A DNA stretch of 64,000 nt from Rhodospirillaceae bacterium (GCA_020638575.1 JACKIH010000003.1:2833501-2897500); one strand, 5' to 3'; shown: positions 23,699 to 32,329, counted from the stretch's first letter. Numbers and translations are program-made. Notes: generated from the sequence alone by a model not told the origin.

Positions 23699-24050
23699 GG
23701 CGCAGTTCCTGGATCCCAGACCACGGTGAATTCAAGCCGCGCCGGCCCACACCTCCGCCCGGCCACCCAAGCTATTGTAGACTATTGGGTGGCCGTGCGC
23801 GGGTGTGGGCCGGAACCGCCTAAAGAGCGGTGCAAACCGCTCCAGAGAGGCGCCGGACGGCGGGTTGCCTGCCGACTCCTACCGGCCCTGCGGACCGGCC
23901 GCCGCGCGGGAACGGCCGCGACCTGACTACGTGCGCGGCCGCCCTCCGACGACAATTTGCCCAAGATGTACCACAGCGCGGCAGTGACAGTCATACTCAA
24001 CACAACCTGCCGGCTGCGAACCTCAGGTCTTGGGGCGGCGTGTGCCGCGG
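23699..24050. other. Intergenic region with palindrome
   Basis: No gene is supported in this 352-bp stretch. It contains palindromic element B, the presumed promoter of the small gene at 23339-23698 and, toward 24050, the 3' flank of the peroxiredoxin gene. Confidence 0.5.
23742..23813. repeat. Palindromic element B (REP-like)
   Basis: Perfect outer arms of 12 bases (23742-23753, 23802-23813) and perfect inner arms GGCCACCCAA/TTGGGTGGCC (23761-23770, 23785-23794) surround a 14-base loop related to that of element A. The hairpin is 72 bp long and lies upstream of the 23339-23698 gene. Confidence 0.8.
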
Positions 24051-24533
24051 CTAGAGAACGTCCAGGATCGCCGCAGCTCCGGACACCGTCACCCCGCCGG
24101 CCGGTTCCTCGGCCAGGTGGGTCACCGTGCCGTCCTTCACCACGGCGGCGAAGCGCTTGGCGCGATGGCCGAGGCCGTAGCCGGTGCCGTCCATCTCCAT
24201 GCCGATGGCGCGGGTGAGGTCGCCGTTGCCGTCCGGCAGCAGCAGCACCTTGTCGCCGGCATCCGAAGCCTTGCCCCACTCCTTCATCACGAAGGGGTCG
24301 TTGACCGCCAGGCAGACGATGGAATCGACACCCTTGGCCTTGATGGCGTCGGCCTGCTCGATATAGCCGGGCAGGTGCTTGAAGGCGCAGGTGGGCGTGA
24401 ACGCGCCGGGGACGGCGAACAGCACCACCGTCTTGCCGCCGAACACCTCGTCGGTGGTGATCTCCTGCATGCCTTCGTCGGTCAAATGCTTCAGCGTGAC
24501 CGACGGGATCTTGTCGCCTACCTGGATGGCCAT
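24051..24533 (-). CDS. Peroxiredoxin (Prx5/AhpE-like redoxin)
   Basis: The 160-residue thiol peroxidase of the Prx5 type has its peroxidatic Cys49 in PGAFTPTCAFKHLPGY, with the usual catalytic Pro and Thr. It reduces hydrogen peroxide and alkyl hydroperoxides, with glutathione/glutaredoxin or thioredoxin as likely reductant. No second conserved resolving cysteine is seen, so it is a 1-Cys or atypical form. ATG 24533 is preceded by GGAGACACTT. With katA and oxyR elsewhere in the window it adds to peroxide defence, but it is not in an operon with them. Confidence 0.93.
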   Translation of the reverse strand: MAIQVGDKIPSVTLKHLTDEGMQEITTDEVFGGKTVVLFAVPGAFTPTCAFKHLPGYIEQADAIKAKGVDSIVCLAVNDPFVMKEWGKASDAGDKVLLLPDGNGDLTRAIGMEMDGTGYGLGHRAKRFAAVVKDGTVTHLAEEPAGGVTVSGAAAILDVL

Positions 24534-24653
24534 CTTGAAGTGTCTCCTCGGTTTCGTTGGTGCGGTCCCGTCCGGGCATCGGCCGGGTTTGGCTGGTGTG
24601 GGGCAGAGGTGCGGCGCGCCGGCCGCCAGGTCAAGGGCCAGGTCAGGTCCCGA

Positions 24654-26891
24654 TCAAGGACTGGCCGGGCGGCTGAGGCCGGCCTGCTGGGTGGCGGCGG
24701 TGGAGGCGGCGTCGAGGGCCGCCAGCACATCGTCCACCGTCAAGAGTTCGGGCAGCAGGATGCCGTCCGGTGCACCGGGACCCCAGACGCCGTTGAACGG
24801 GATACCGTACCGGCCGTGGTCGGCCAGGAAACGGGCAATCTCCGGGTCCGGCCGCGTCCAGTCGCCGCGCATGGCGGTAATCGTTTCGCCTGCGAGACGA
24901 TCGGCCACGGCCCTGTCGTCCAGCACCAGCGCCTTGTTCACCTGGCAGGTCAGGCACCAGTCTGCGGTGAGGTCGACGAAGACGGTGCGGCCGGCCGCCA
25001 CCTGGGCCGCGATGGTCTCCGGCTGGAAACGCTGCCAGCCGGTGGGAAGATCGGCCAGCCGCGAGGGGCCGTCGGCGTCGCCGGGGTCGTGGGCTTCCGG
25101 CACGGCGATGGCGGCCGCCGCCAGGGCGAGGGCCGCCAGCGTACCGGCCGGGCGCAGGCGCGGGCCGCTGTGGCCGCGCAACCACAGGGCCGCACCCAGC
25201 AGCAAAGACAGGCCGGCCACGGCGGCGACGATCAGCGGGCTCGTCTGCACCGCCAGGATCGACAACAGCCAGGCGGCGGTGGCGGCGAGGGCGACGGCCA
25301 TCACCAGCTTCACCCACACCATCCAGCGGCCGGGCCGCGGCAGGCGGGCGGCCAGGTGTGGGAACGCAGCCACCAGCAGGTAGGGGGCGGCGAGGCCCAC
25401 CGCCAGGGCGGTGAAGATCGCCAGGATCTCCAGCGGTCCGCGCGACAGGGCGAAAGCGACCGCGGTGCCCACGAAGGGGGCGGAACATGGAGTCGCCAGC
25501 ACGGTGGCGAAGGCGCCGGTGAGGAAGGGGCCGGCCAGGCCATCGTGACCATCGCCCATGCGGCCGGCCCGGTCGCCGAGGGCGCCGGGCAGGCGGATCT
25601 CATAAAGGCCGAGCAGGTTGCACGCGAAGGCCGCCAGCACCACCACCATGGCCGCCAGGAAGGCCGGTTGCTGGAACTGGATGCCCCAGCCGACGCCGGC
25701 ACCGGCGGCCTGCAATGCGATCAGCCCCAACGCCAGGACCCAGAAGGAAGCGATAACGCCGGCGGCACTGGCGAGGAACCCGGCGCGCACGGCGGCGGGG
25801 GTGCGGCCGCCGTGGCCGATCACCGAGAACAGCTTGATCGACAGCACCGGCAGGACGCACGGCATCAGGTTCAAGATCAGCCCGCCGAAGAGGGCGATGC
25901 CCAGCAGCCCGAGCCAAGAGGGGCTGTCCGCCGGGTCTGCGGCGGCTGCGCCGGCGGCCGGATCGGTGATGACCGCATCGCTCGGGGCCAAGTCAGTCGG
26001 CCGGGCGACGGTGCCGGAAAACTCCAGCGCGCGCGGCCCGTCCACCACGGTCAGGGTTACCGGAGCGCCGGTCAGCGTGCGGTCGGGATCGATGGGCCGC
26101 TGGGTGACGGCCAGGTTGAGCGCCATCCGCCCGTTGCCGAGATCGTGGACGACGGGGGGCGCGAAGGCCCAGCCCTGCGGCGCCTCCACGAACAGGTCCG
26201 GCGCGTCGAGCGGCACGGTGCTGGCCAGCACCACGTGCAGGCCGTCGGCGTTGCCGGCCACGCCCACCACGGCAAAGCCGGCGCGCGCGGCATCGGCGGT
26301 GGGCACCTGGTCGGCGAAGCGGTCGATCAGGTGGGCTGCGTCGGCATCGGCGTCGGCCGGACCTTGCGGCAGCACCAGCGACAGCGGCACGCGGGCGGGC
26401 ACGCAGATCTCGCTGCACACCAGCAGGTTGACCTCGCCGCGCGCCAGCAGGCTGTTGCCGACGGTCTCAGGCTCCAGCGTGAGGGGAAACACCACCTCGC
26501 CCTCGTAGCCGATGGTGTCGATGTCGAGCACGGTGAAGCGGTGGGGGGCGGGGAACTGCAGGGTCTGGCCGGCCAGGTTGACCGAGGCGGCGAGGTCGAG
26601 ATCGGGGGGGTAGCCGGCATCGCCCGGCGCGCGCCAATAGGTCTTCCAGTGCTCCGGCAGGCGCACCTGGAGCCCGGCGGGAATGGCGGCAAGATCGCCG
26701 ACGGCATCGACCGACGCGATGAGACGCACTTCCACCACCGCGTCCGGCGCCACTTCCACGCGTCCCCACGCACCGGTGGCCGCCGCCGCCGGCAGGGCGG
26801 CCGCGCACAGCACCGCCAGGGCAGCGAAGCCCGCGCCGATCGCTGTGGAAATCCAGTGCCGTCCGGGGCGTGCAGCGCGCCGTTTGGTCAT
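24654..26891 (-). CDS. ScsB/DsbD-family thiol:disulfide interchange protein
   Basis: The 745-residue inner-membrane protein has an N-terminal periplasmic domain (after a signal-type helix near 15-45) with the cysteine pair LVCSEICVPA. A DsbD membrane core follows, with cysteines in NLMPCVLPVLS and ATPCSAPFVG, and then a C-terminal thioredoxin domain with WCLTC. It passes electrons from cytoplasmic thioredoxin to periplasmic partners, supporting copper tolerance or disulfide repair. The long N-terminal domain fits the ScsB type better than classic DsbD. ATG 26891 is preferred over a TTG at 26927. It is divergent from algH. Confidence 0.92.
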   Translation of the reverse strand: MTKRRAARPGRHWISTAIGAGFAALAVLCAAALPAAAATGAWGRVEVAPDAVVEVRLIASVDAVGDLAAIPAGLQVRLPEHWKTYWRAPGDAGYPPDLDLAASVNLAGQTLQFPAPHRFTVLDIDTIGYEGEVVFPLTLEPETVGNSLLARGEVNLLVCSEICVPARVPLSLVLPQGPADADADAAHLIDRFADQVPTADAARAGFAVVGVAGNADGLHVVLASTVPLDAPDLFVEAPQGWAFAPPVVHDLGNGRMALNLAVTQRPIDPDRTLTGAPVTLTVVDGPRALEFSGTVARPTDLAPSDAVITDPAAGAAAADPADSPSWLGLLGIALFGGLILNLMPCVLPVLSIKLFSVIGHGGRTPAAVRAGFLASAAGVIASFWVLALGLIALQAAGAGVGWGIQFQQPAFLAAMVVVLAAFACNLLGLYEIRLPGALGDRAGRMGDGHDGLAGPFLTGAFATVLATPCSAPFVGTAVAFALSRGPLEILAIFTALAVGLAAPYLLVAAFPHLAARLPRPGRWMVWVKLVMAVALAATAAWLLSILAVQTSPLIVAAVAGLSLLLGAALWLRGHSGPRLRPAGTLAALALAAAAIAVPEAHDPGDADGPSRLADLPTGWQRFQPETIAAQVAAGRTVFVDLTADWCLTCQVNKALVLDDRAVADRLAGETITAMRGDWTRPDPEIARFLADHGRYGIPFNGVWGPGAPDGILLPELLTVDDVLAALDAASTAATQQAGLSRPASP

Positions 26892-27133
26892 TGTCCTGCC
26901 ATGGCTCGGTCCCAGTGTCAGGCTCAATATAGTGCTGGGGCGGTGTGGCGCATGTCACGATTTGTCCATCGCCATGCGGCCGCAAGCTCCCTAGGCTTTC
27001 GGGGAGAACCTGGCCGGGACCGCTTGACCGGACGACGGTCGCCGCCCAAGTGGACAAGCAGGGGCGCGGCCGACCGGCGGCAACCGGCCGAGTGACTGCC
27101 ACGCCCCAGGGGCGGGACGACGGGAAGACTGCG

Positions 27134-27700
27134 ATGCCTGAAGATCAAGCCAGCCTGTCCGGCCAGTTGCTGATCGCCATGCCGGCCATGCCGGACCCGC
27201 GGTTCGCACGTACCGTGATCTATCTGTGCGTCCACAATGCCAACGGCGCCATGGGCCTCGTGGTCAATCGCCAAATGCCGTCGCTGTCGCTGGGCGAGCT
27301 TCTGGACCAGCTTGAGATCACGCCGGAGGTCGACCTGGAGGGCATGCAAGTGCTGCTGGGGGGGCCGGTGGAGACCGGGCGCGGTTTCGTGCTCCACACC
27401 GACGATTTCATCCGCGAGGGCACCATTCCGGTGCACGCCAACATCTGCCTCACGGCCACGGTGGACATCCTGCGCGCCATCGCGTCCGGCGACGGCCCGC
27501 AGCACTATCTGATGGCGCTGGGTTACGCCGGCTGGGGGCCGGGCCAGCTCGACAGTGAGATCCAGTCCAATGGCTGGCTGAACGCGCCGGCGCCGGAGCC
27601 GCTGCTGTTCGATGCCGACCTGTCGACCAAATGGGAGCGGGCGATCGCCCAGCTCGGCGTCACCCCGTCCATGCTGTCGGGCGATGCCGGCCACGCCTGA
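27134..27700 (+). CDS. algH: YqgE/AlgH family protein (UPF0301)
   Basis: The 188-residue protein matches the AlgH/YqgE family over its full length: SGQLLIAMPAMPDPRFARTV, then NGAMGLVVNR, and GGPVETGRGFVLH. The molecular function is not settled. The name comes from a link to alginate control in Pseudomonas. It is predicted to be cytoplasmic. ATG 27134 sits where the family start lies. It is convergent with murQ, 24 bp apart. Confidence 0.93.
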   Translation: MPEDQASLSGQLLIAMPAMPDPRFARTVIYLCVHNANGAMGLVVNRQMPSLSLGELLDQLEITPEVDLEGMQVLLGGPVETGRGFVLHTDDFIREGTIPVHANICLTATVDILRAIASGDGPQHYLMALGYAGWGPGQLDSEIQSNGWLNAPAPEPLLFDADLSTKWERAIAQLGVTPSMLSGDAGHA

Positions 27701-27724
27701 GGGCGCGAGCGGGTCTGTGGCGCC

Positions 27725-28636
27725 CTAAATCTCGCTGAGCGCTGTCCTGGCCCGGCGCAGCGAGCCGGCGGTGTCGGCCAGAAGCTGCTCGGCTCCCTCC
27801 GGATCGGCACCATCGACCACCAGGACCGCGGCCTTCACCCGGCCCTGGGAGGCTTCCAGCGCCGCCCGGGCGGCCGCCAGGTCGCAGCCGGTAAGCCGGC
27901 GCACCAGCCGTTCGGCCCGCGCCACCAGCTTGGCGTTGGTGGCTTCCACATCGACCATCAGGTTGTCGTGCACGCGATTGAGCCGCACCATGACCAGCGA
28001 GGACAGCAGCGTAAGGGCCGCCCGCTGGGCGGTGCCGGCCTTCATGCGGGTGGAGCCGGCGATCACTTCCGCCCCCGTTTCAAGCACGATGGCATGGTGC
28101 GCGGCTTCGAGCAGCGGTGCGTCGGGCACGTTGGCGATGGCGACGGTCAGCGCCCCGGCGGCAGCACCGGCCGACAGCGCCCTGACGGTGAACCGCGTGC
28201 TGCCGCTGGCCGCCAGGCCCACCAGCACGTCGTCGGCACCGATGCGGGCATCGGCCACCGCGCGCGCCGCGGCTTCGCCGTCGTCCTCGGCCCCTTCGAT
28301 CGCCCGGGTCAGCGCCGGTGCGCCCCCGGCCACCAGATAGGCCAAGCGCTCGGGCGGCCAGTGGAAGGTGGGCACCAGTTCCACCCCGTCCTGCACGCCG
28401 AGCCGGGCCGAAGTGCCTGCTCCGGCATAGACGAAGCGGCCGTGGCGGTTGGCGGCGAGGCGAGCTGCCATGGCCTCGCCCGCCCGCGCCAATGCCGGCA
28501 GCGCCGGGCGCAGGGCCGCAATGGCGGCGGCCTGGCCTTCCCACATGGCCTGCAGCACGTCCGTCGACTCCCAGGTGTCGAGACCGTGGTAGCGGGCCGA
28601 GACGGCTTCGGTGTCGGGTGGATTAGGATCGGTCAT
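27725..28636 (-). CDS. murQ: N-acetylmuramic acid 6-phosphate etherase
   Basis: The 303-residue SIS-domain enzyme cleaves the lactyl ether of MurNAc-6-phosphate to yield GlcNAc-6-phosphate, a step of peptidoglycan recycling. Signatures are YAGAGTSARLGVQDG and the downstream IAGSTRMKAGTAQR. Length is normal. No anmK or muramyl transporter is next to it. The gene has its own short upstream gap of about 78 bp to azlD on the same strand, so cotranscription with the azl pair is possible. Confidence 0.93.
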   Translation of the reverse strand: MTDPNPPDTEAVSARYHGLDTWESTDVLQAMWEGQAAAIAALRPALPALARAGEAMAARLAANRHGRFVYAGAGTSARLGVQDGVELVPTFHWPPERLAYLVAGGAPALTRAIEGAEDDGEAAARAVADARIGADDVLVGLAASGSTRFTVRALSAGAAAGALTVAIANVPDAPLLEAAHHAIVLETGAEVIAGSTRMKAGTAQRAALTLLSSLVMVRLNRVHDNLMVDVEATNAKLVARAERLVRRLTGCDLAAARAALEASQGRVKAAVLVVDGADPEGAEQLLADTAGSLRRARTALSEI

Positions 28637-28714
28637 GCAAATGCCGGTCGCGCCAGTATTCTGTGACCAAACTTCATAGCAGGTCTACCGGGCGCTGAAA
28701 GCCCCGGAGGACTT

Positions 28715-29047
28715 TCACAACCCGAAGATTGCGGCCAAACCGGCCAGTGTGACAGCGCCCGCCAGCACGCCGGGCAGCAGCCGGCGGCCGAACGCCAGAT
28801 AGCAGCCGACGCAGGCGGCGATGGCCGCCAGGCGCATCCACAGGGCGACCTCGGCCAGCGGACCCACCGGCACCAGGATCATGCGCGCCACCAGCCCCGC
28901 CAGCAGCGCGTAGGCGACGCAGGTCACCCACTCCAGCACCTTGCTGTCCGGCGCCACGCGGCCGGCCAGAGCCACCCCCAGGCCGCGCCACATGTAGGTG
29001 ACGACGGCGGCGACGGCGATGGTCAGCCAGGCGAAGGGCTCATCCAT
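28715..29047 (-). CDS. azlD: AzlD-type branched-chain amino acid exporter subunit
   Basis: The 110-residue protein has about four hydrophobic helices, and its start WLTIAVAAVVTYMWRGLGV matches the AzlD family (TYxxRxxP-like opening). It pairs with AzlC to export branched-chain amino acids or analogues. It overlaps azlC by eight bases, as usual for this two-gene transporter. Confidence 0.9.
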   Translation of the reverse strand: MDEPFAWLTIAVAAVVTYMWRGLGVALAGRVAPDSKVLEWVTCVAYALLAGLVARMILVPVGPLAEVALWMRLAAIAACVGCYLAFGRRLLPGVLAGAVTLAGLAAIFGL

Positions 29048-29804
29048 TCCGGTTCCGTAACGGTCTGCGGCCGATCACGAACCCGGCCGTGCCGGCGATC
29101 AGCCCGGTGGCGAGCAGCCCCCAGTCGGGGCTCAGCAGATGCAGGCTCGGCCCCAGCACCACGCCGAAGCCCATGGCCCAGGCATGGGCCGGCACCGCCA
29201 GGTTGCGGCTCAGCATCAGCAGGAAATAGATGGGGTTGACCATGATGAGGCCAAGCGAGAGGGCGGCCGGCACGACATCCGACGCGAGGAAGCCGAAGAC
29301 GGTGCCGGCCAGCGTGGAGCTCATCAGCACCGCAGCGAAGCCGGCGTAGTAGGGTACCCGGTCGGCCATCGGCATGCGGTGGAGCACCGTCATCGCCTGC
29401 ACCCAGCCGGTCACCGCGATTACGTGGGCAAGGGCGTAGAGCTGCCAGCGCGGCGCCTTGCCGAAGCGGGGCAACAGGGCCAGCGTCATCGGCAGCAGCC
29501 GCACATTGGTAAGCGCTACGGCCAGCGCGATACCGGTCAGCGTGGCGCCGGTGGCGTACAGCTCCACCGCCACGATCTGGCCGGGCAGCGCGAAGGTGGC
29601 AATGGTCGACGCGATGCCGGCGAACAGCGACAGCTCCGCCCCATGGACCAGCGAGCCGAACCCGAGATAGCTGGCGAACAGCAGCAGCGCCGGGGCGCCC
29701 AGCGCGTCGACCACACCCTGGCGCAGCGCCCGTACCCCGCCCCTGCGGGCGGCGGGATCGTCGGCAGGCGTGGGAGGAGCGGGCGAGTCCGGGGGCTGGG
29801 TCAC
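29040..29804 (-). CDS. azlC: AzlC-type branched-chain amino acid exporter subunit
   Basis: The 254-residue large subunit has the AzlC core GVVDALGAPALLLFASYLGFG, FALPGQIVAVELYATGA and NPIYFLLMLSRNLA. GTG 29804 was chosen because AzlC similarity begins about 35 residues later. The open frame further upstream, to 30050, translates hairpins and intergenic repeats. No clear ribosome binding site precedes it, so the start is uncertain. Confidence 0.85.
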   Translation of the reverse strand: MTQPPDSPAPPTPADDPAARRGGVRALRQGVVDALGAPALLLFASYLGFGSLVHGAELSLFAGIASTIATFALPGQIVAVELYATGATLTGIALAVALTNVRLLPMTLALLPRFGKAPRWQLYALAHVIAVTGWVQAMTVLHRMPMADRVPYYAGFAAVLMSSTLAGTVFGFLASDVVPAALSLGLIMVNPIYFLLMLSRNLAVPAHAWAMGFGVVLGPSLHLLSPDWGLLATGLIAGTAGFVIGRRPLRNRNG

Positions 29805-29904
29805 TGCGGGCTGGTTACGGCAAGCTGGAAGCGGGCAGGGCACTTGCGACAGGCGGCAGCCGGCAACGCGGACGCCAACCTGCACCTGCCGAGTGAACCA
29901 ACAG

Positions 29905-29932
29905 AAAACGGCGCCCCACAAGGGGGGCGCCG
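29905..29932 (-). terminator. Intrinsic terminator upstream of azlC
   Basis: A perfect 9-bp GC stem (29909-29917 with 29924-29932) is followed on the minus strand by TTTTC (29908 down). It would stop transcription arriving from hsp20 before azlC. Confidence 0.8.
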
Positions 29933-29988
29933 CCGTAAAGCATCCCGCCGGGCGCCCGGCTGGTATGCCGGCCGCCGGCTCGTGTGGT

Positions 29989-30041
29989 GGATCAGAAGTT
30001 CGTGCGATCAAGACGCCAGACCGGGAACGAACTTCTGATCC
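29989..30041. repeat. Palindrome C, 15-bp perfect arms
   Basis: The arms 29989-30003 and 30027-30041 are exact reverse complements (core AGAAGTTCGT/ACGAACTTCT) around a 23-base spacer. It lies next to palindrome D and shares a CGAACTTC word with it. Confidence 0.85.
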
Positions 30042-30068
30042 GAAAGCCACACTGGAGTCTCGAGTTGG

Positions 30069-30144
30069 CTAGTGTCCCTATGATTCCCTAGTTCGCTCGG
30101 GATCTGGTTGTCAGATCTTGCGAACTTCGGAATCGGAACACTAG
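30069..30144. repeat. Palindrome D, multi-segment hairpin bounded by CTAGTGT
   Basis: Nested pairing segments are CTAGTGT/ACACTAG, GATTCC/GGAATC, GTTCGC/GCGAAC and GATCTG/CAGATC, which together give a 76-bp near-continuous hairpin. It ends six bases before the hsp20 stop codon. The ends look like those of a small inverted-repeat element, but no target duplication was identified. Confidence 0.8.
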
Positions 30145-30150
30145 GTCAGG

Positions 30151-30615
30151 CTACGCCGCCTTCTGCTCGATCTTCGGGGCGGTTGCGGCCGCCTCGGTCT
30201 GGATGGCGATGGTCCGGGGCTTCAGGGCCTCCGGCACCTCGCGCACCATGTCGATGTGCAACAGCCCGTTCACCAGGCTGGCGGTGCCGACGCGGATGTA
30301 GTCGGCAAGCTGGAACCGCCGCTCGAAGGCGCGCCCGGCGATGCCGCGATAGAGGAACGTGCCGCCCTCTTCCGGCGTCTGCAGGCGGCCCTTCACGATC
30401 AGCGTGTTCTCGTGCTGGGTGATCTCGATGTCGCCCTCCGAGAAGCCGGCGACCGCCATGGTGATGCGGTACTCGTCATCACCGCGCTTTTCGATGTTGT
30501 AGGGCGGATAGGCGAGCGCGCTGTCGTCGAGATTGAGCGCGGAGTCCAGCAACCGCGACATGCGGTCGAAGCCGACGGTGGAGCGGAACAGGGGGGTCAG
30601 GTCGAAGGTACGCAT
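30151..30615 (-). CDS. Small heat shock protein Hsp20/IbpA-like
   Basis: The 154-residue alpha-crystallin-domain chaperone binds unfolding proteins. The domain runs from about residue 35 (PPYNIEKRGDDEYRITMAVAG) to 130, with the strand FERRFQLADYI. The N-terminal MRTFDLTPLFRSTVGFDR is typical of alphaproteobacterial members. ATG 30615 has GGAGGA nine bases upstream. The Shine-Dalgarno box is within a potential short hairpin (see the thermometer entry). Confidence 0.95.
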   Translation of the reverse strand: MRTFDLTPLFRSTVGFDRMSRLLDSALNLDDSALAYPPYNIEKRGDDEYRITMAVAGFSEGDIEITQHENTLIVKGRLQTPEEGGTFLYRGIAGRAFERRFQLADYIRVGTASLVNGLLHIDMVREVPEALKPRTIAIQTEAAATAPKIEQKAA

Positions 30616-30680
30616 GGTGATCCTCCATGAGAAGCGATACCAGATGCGGGTCTCCCAACATGGGCAGATCCCGTCGGACA
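30616..30680 (-). promoter_or_regulatory. Candidate ROSE-like RNA thermometer of hsp20
   Basis: Immediately before the hsp20 start, the minus-strand leader contains CGCTTCTCATGGAGGA. CTTCT can pair with the GGAGG Shine-Dalgarno box around a 3-base loop, including G-T pairs. ROSE elements of alphaproteobacterial small heat shock genes hide the box in a similar weak hairpin. Only the last hairpin was examined, so this is a hypothesis. Confidence 0.4.
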
Positions 30681-31024
30681 CGAGGTCGGAACCCGGACTG
30701 GCGTCCCGACATCCCTCATTTGGGCGTCGCCCGATGGCCGTTCAAGACCCCCTCCTGCACCCGGAGATCGCCCACCAGACCGTTGCCGGTCAGCGCGCCA
30801 ACGGCCCCCCGCGACCGACGTTGCCTCGCAGTGAACGCGCCGCTGCCTTGGCGTTGCCACAAGGGCGAATATTAACTTAAGAATGCTATCTAACCGCTCT
30901 TGCCGCAGCGCGTCGAGGGCGGGCCGCCGCCCGGCCATCAGAGGGGGGCGGCCAGCGTAGCTGCGCCCGAGCGGGACAAGCCGGCCCGCTTCACATCTGG
31001 CTTGCTGAGCAGGAGGCTGGACGT
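30681..31024. other. Intergenic region between hsp20 and an unknown gene
   Basis: No gene is supported here. The stretch includes a locally AT-rich patch near 30865-30890 that may hold a promoter and, at its end, the start region of the gene at 31025. No consensus heat-shock promoter could be assigned. Confidence 0.45.
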
Positions 31025-31690
31025 ATGACGTACGAAGAATGGGAGGCACAACTTAAGAAATTCACCCAGGAGTGCTGGGACGACTTCCACAAGGCCGGTG
31101 GCCGCAAAGGCGCCCACGGGACCGAGGAATTCGAGAAGATGGTGGAAAAGCGCATCGCCAAGTGGGTGGAGACGCATCCGCCGCCGGCCGGAGCGGTGAC
31201 GAAGACCGTGAAGGCCGGCAAGAGCTCGGCCCAGGCGATCGAGGAACTGAACGCCGCCAACAAGTCCGCCCAGGCCATGAAGGTGGCGGAAGGCGAGCGG
31301 GCGATGATGCGGCTGCGCCGGGCGAAGAACATGGGCCGCGGCATCGAAGGGGTGACCAACCTGTCCACCATCGTCGGCGTCACCGGGACGGTTGGGCTCG
31401 GCACCGCCGCTGTGGTGATCGCCAAGGCCGCCTTCAAGATGTGGGTGGAGGACCAGATCCTCAACGGCGCCATCAAGGTGACGGAGCAATCGCTCAATGC
31501 CATCGAACTGGCGACGATGCCCAACACCGTCGCCCAGGCGGAAACGATGTATCAGGCCTATGTCCAGTCCTGCCACCGGATCACGGTGATCCGCGGCGGC
31601 ATGGTGATCCGCCACGACGAACCGGTGCTCAGCCGCGAGCACTGGCTGGCGAAAACCTACGGCGTGCGGTGGGACGCCTTGTCCAAGTAG
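31025..31690 (+). CDS. Unknown 221-residue protein with a central hydrophobic segment
   Basis: I do not recognise a family. The N-terminal third is charged and helical (TYEEWEAQLKKFTQECWDDF), followed by Ala-rich helices. A Gly/Val-rich hydrophobic segment lies near residues 115-140 (STIVGVTGTVGLGTAAVVIA) and could insert in a membrane. The C-terminus is soluble. Composition matches the genome. The upstream ORF start has no strong Shine-Dalgarno box. It stands alone, and function cannot be inferred. Confidence 0.7.
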   Translation: MTYEEWEAQLKKFTQECWDDFHKAGGRKGAHGTEEFEKMVEKRIAKWVETHPPPAGAVTKTVKAGKSSAQAIEELNAANKSAQAMKVAEGERAMMRLRRAKNMGRGIEGVTNLSTIVGVTGTVGLGTAAVVIAKAAFKMWVEDQILNGAIKVTEQSLNAIELATMPNTVAQAETMYQAYVQSCHRITVIRGGMVIRHDEPVLSREHWLAKTYGVRWDALSK

Positions 31691-31825
31691 CGCCGAACGC
31701 TCCTCACGTCCGGGTCGGCCTGGACCCTTTCGGGTGCGGAAACATTGTCCGCAGGGATCGACTTATCCGCGTAATCGCCTACTCTGTGCCCGCCTGCGTG
31801 CCTCCCCGACGCAACATGAACCGCC

Positions 31826-32329
31826 ATGACGCCACCGCCCTCCCATCCCCACGCCCATCCCCACGCCTACACCCATGGCGCAACCGCCGATGGGCGGGTG
31901 GCGCAGATCGGCTTCGTCGGCCGGCTCTATGACGAGGTGCTGGGATTGCTGATGGAGGCGCGCAACTATTTCCTGCAGCGCGAGCGTAGCGACGTGGTGG
32001 GCATGCCGAGCGAGGCGCGGTTGCTGGTGAGCCAGGAAACCATGCGGGTCACCTGCCGGCTCACCCATGCCATGGCCTGGCTGCTCACCCACAAGGCGGT
32101 GGCGGCCGGCGAATATCCGGCGGACTGGGCGTTGGCCGACGAACGCCGGCTAGGCGGCCAGGACGTGTGCGAGGAAACCTACTGGCACGAGGACCCGAAC
32201 CTGCCGCCCAAGGTGCGCGACCTCTTGGGCCGCAGCCTCTCGGTCTATGTGCGCATCGCCCGGCTGGACAACGATCTGCGGATGCCGCCGCCGCGCCCCG
32301 GCAGCGGCGGCCTCGCGTTGGTCCGCTAG
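31826..32329 (+). CDS. rcdA: DUF1465 family protein (RcdA-like)
   Basis: The 167-residue protein is of the DUF1465 family, whose Caulobacter member RcdA is an adaptor for ClpXP-dependent degradation of the master regulator CtrA. The family core is FVGRLYDEVLGLLMEARNYF and RLTHAMAWLLTHKAVAAGE. The N-terminus is His/Pro-rich (HPHAHPHAYTHG) and unrelated to the core, so a later start is possible but no better ATG is seen. It sits among other alphaproteobacterial cell-cycle genes. Its role as a CtrA adaptor here is by homology. Confidence 0.85.
   Translation: MTPPPSHPHAHPHAYTHGATADGRVAQIGFVGRLYDEVLGLLMEARNYFLQRERSDVVGMPSEARLLVSQETMRVTCRLTHAMAWLLTHKAVAAGEYPADWALADERRLGGQDVCEETYWHEDPNLPPKVRDLLGRSLSVYVRIARLDNDLRMPPPRPGSGGLALVR

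Larger units (their letters stand above)
29805..30150. other. Palindrome-rich gap between hsp20 and azlC
   Basis: This 346-bp region has no supported gene. It holds a terminator (29905-29932) and two long palindromes (29989-30041, 30069-30144), all between two genes on the minus strand. Confidence 0.6.

Noticed and set aside
24030..27095. A very long open frame on the plus strand opposite the ScsB gene (over 1,000 codons)
   Set aside because: It is antisense to a gene with clear membrane and thioredoxin motifs. Its product is Gly/Arg/Gln-rich without domains, as expected from GC-rich third positions.
29805..30050. N-terminal extension of AzlC
   Set aside because: The added residues come from a terminator and a palindrome region, and AzlC similarity begins after GTG 29804.
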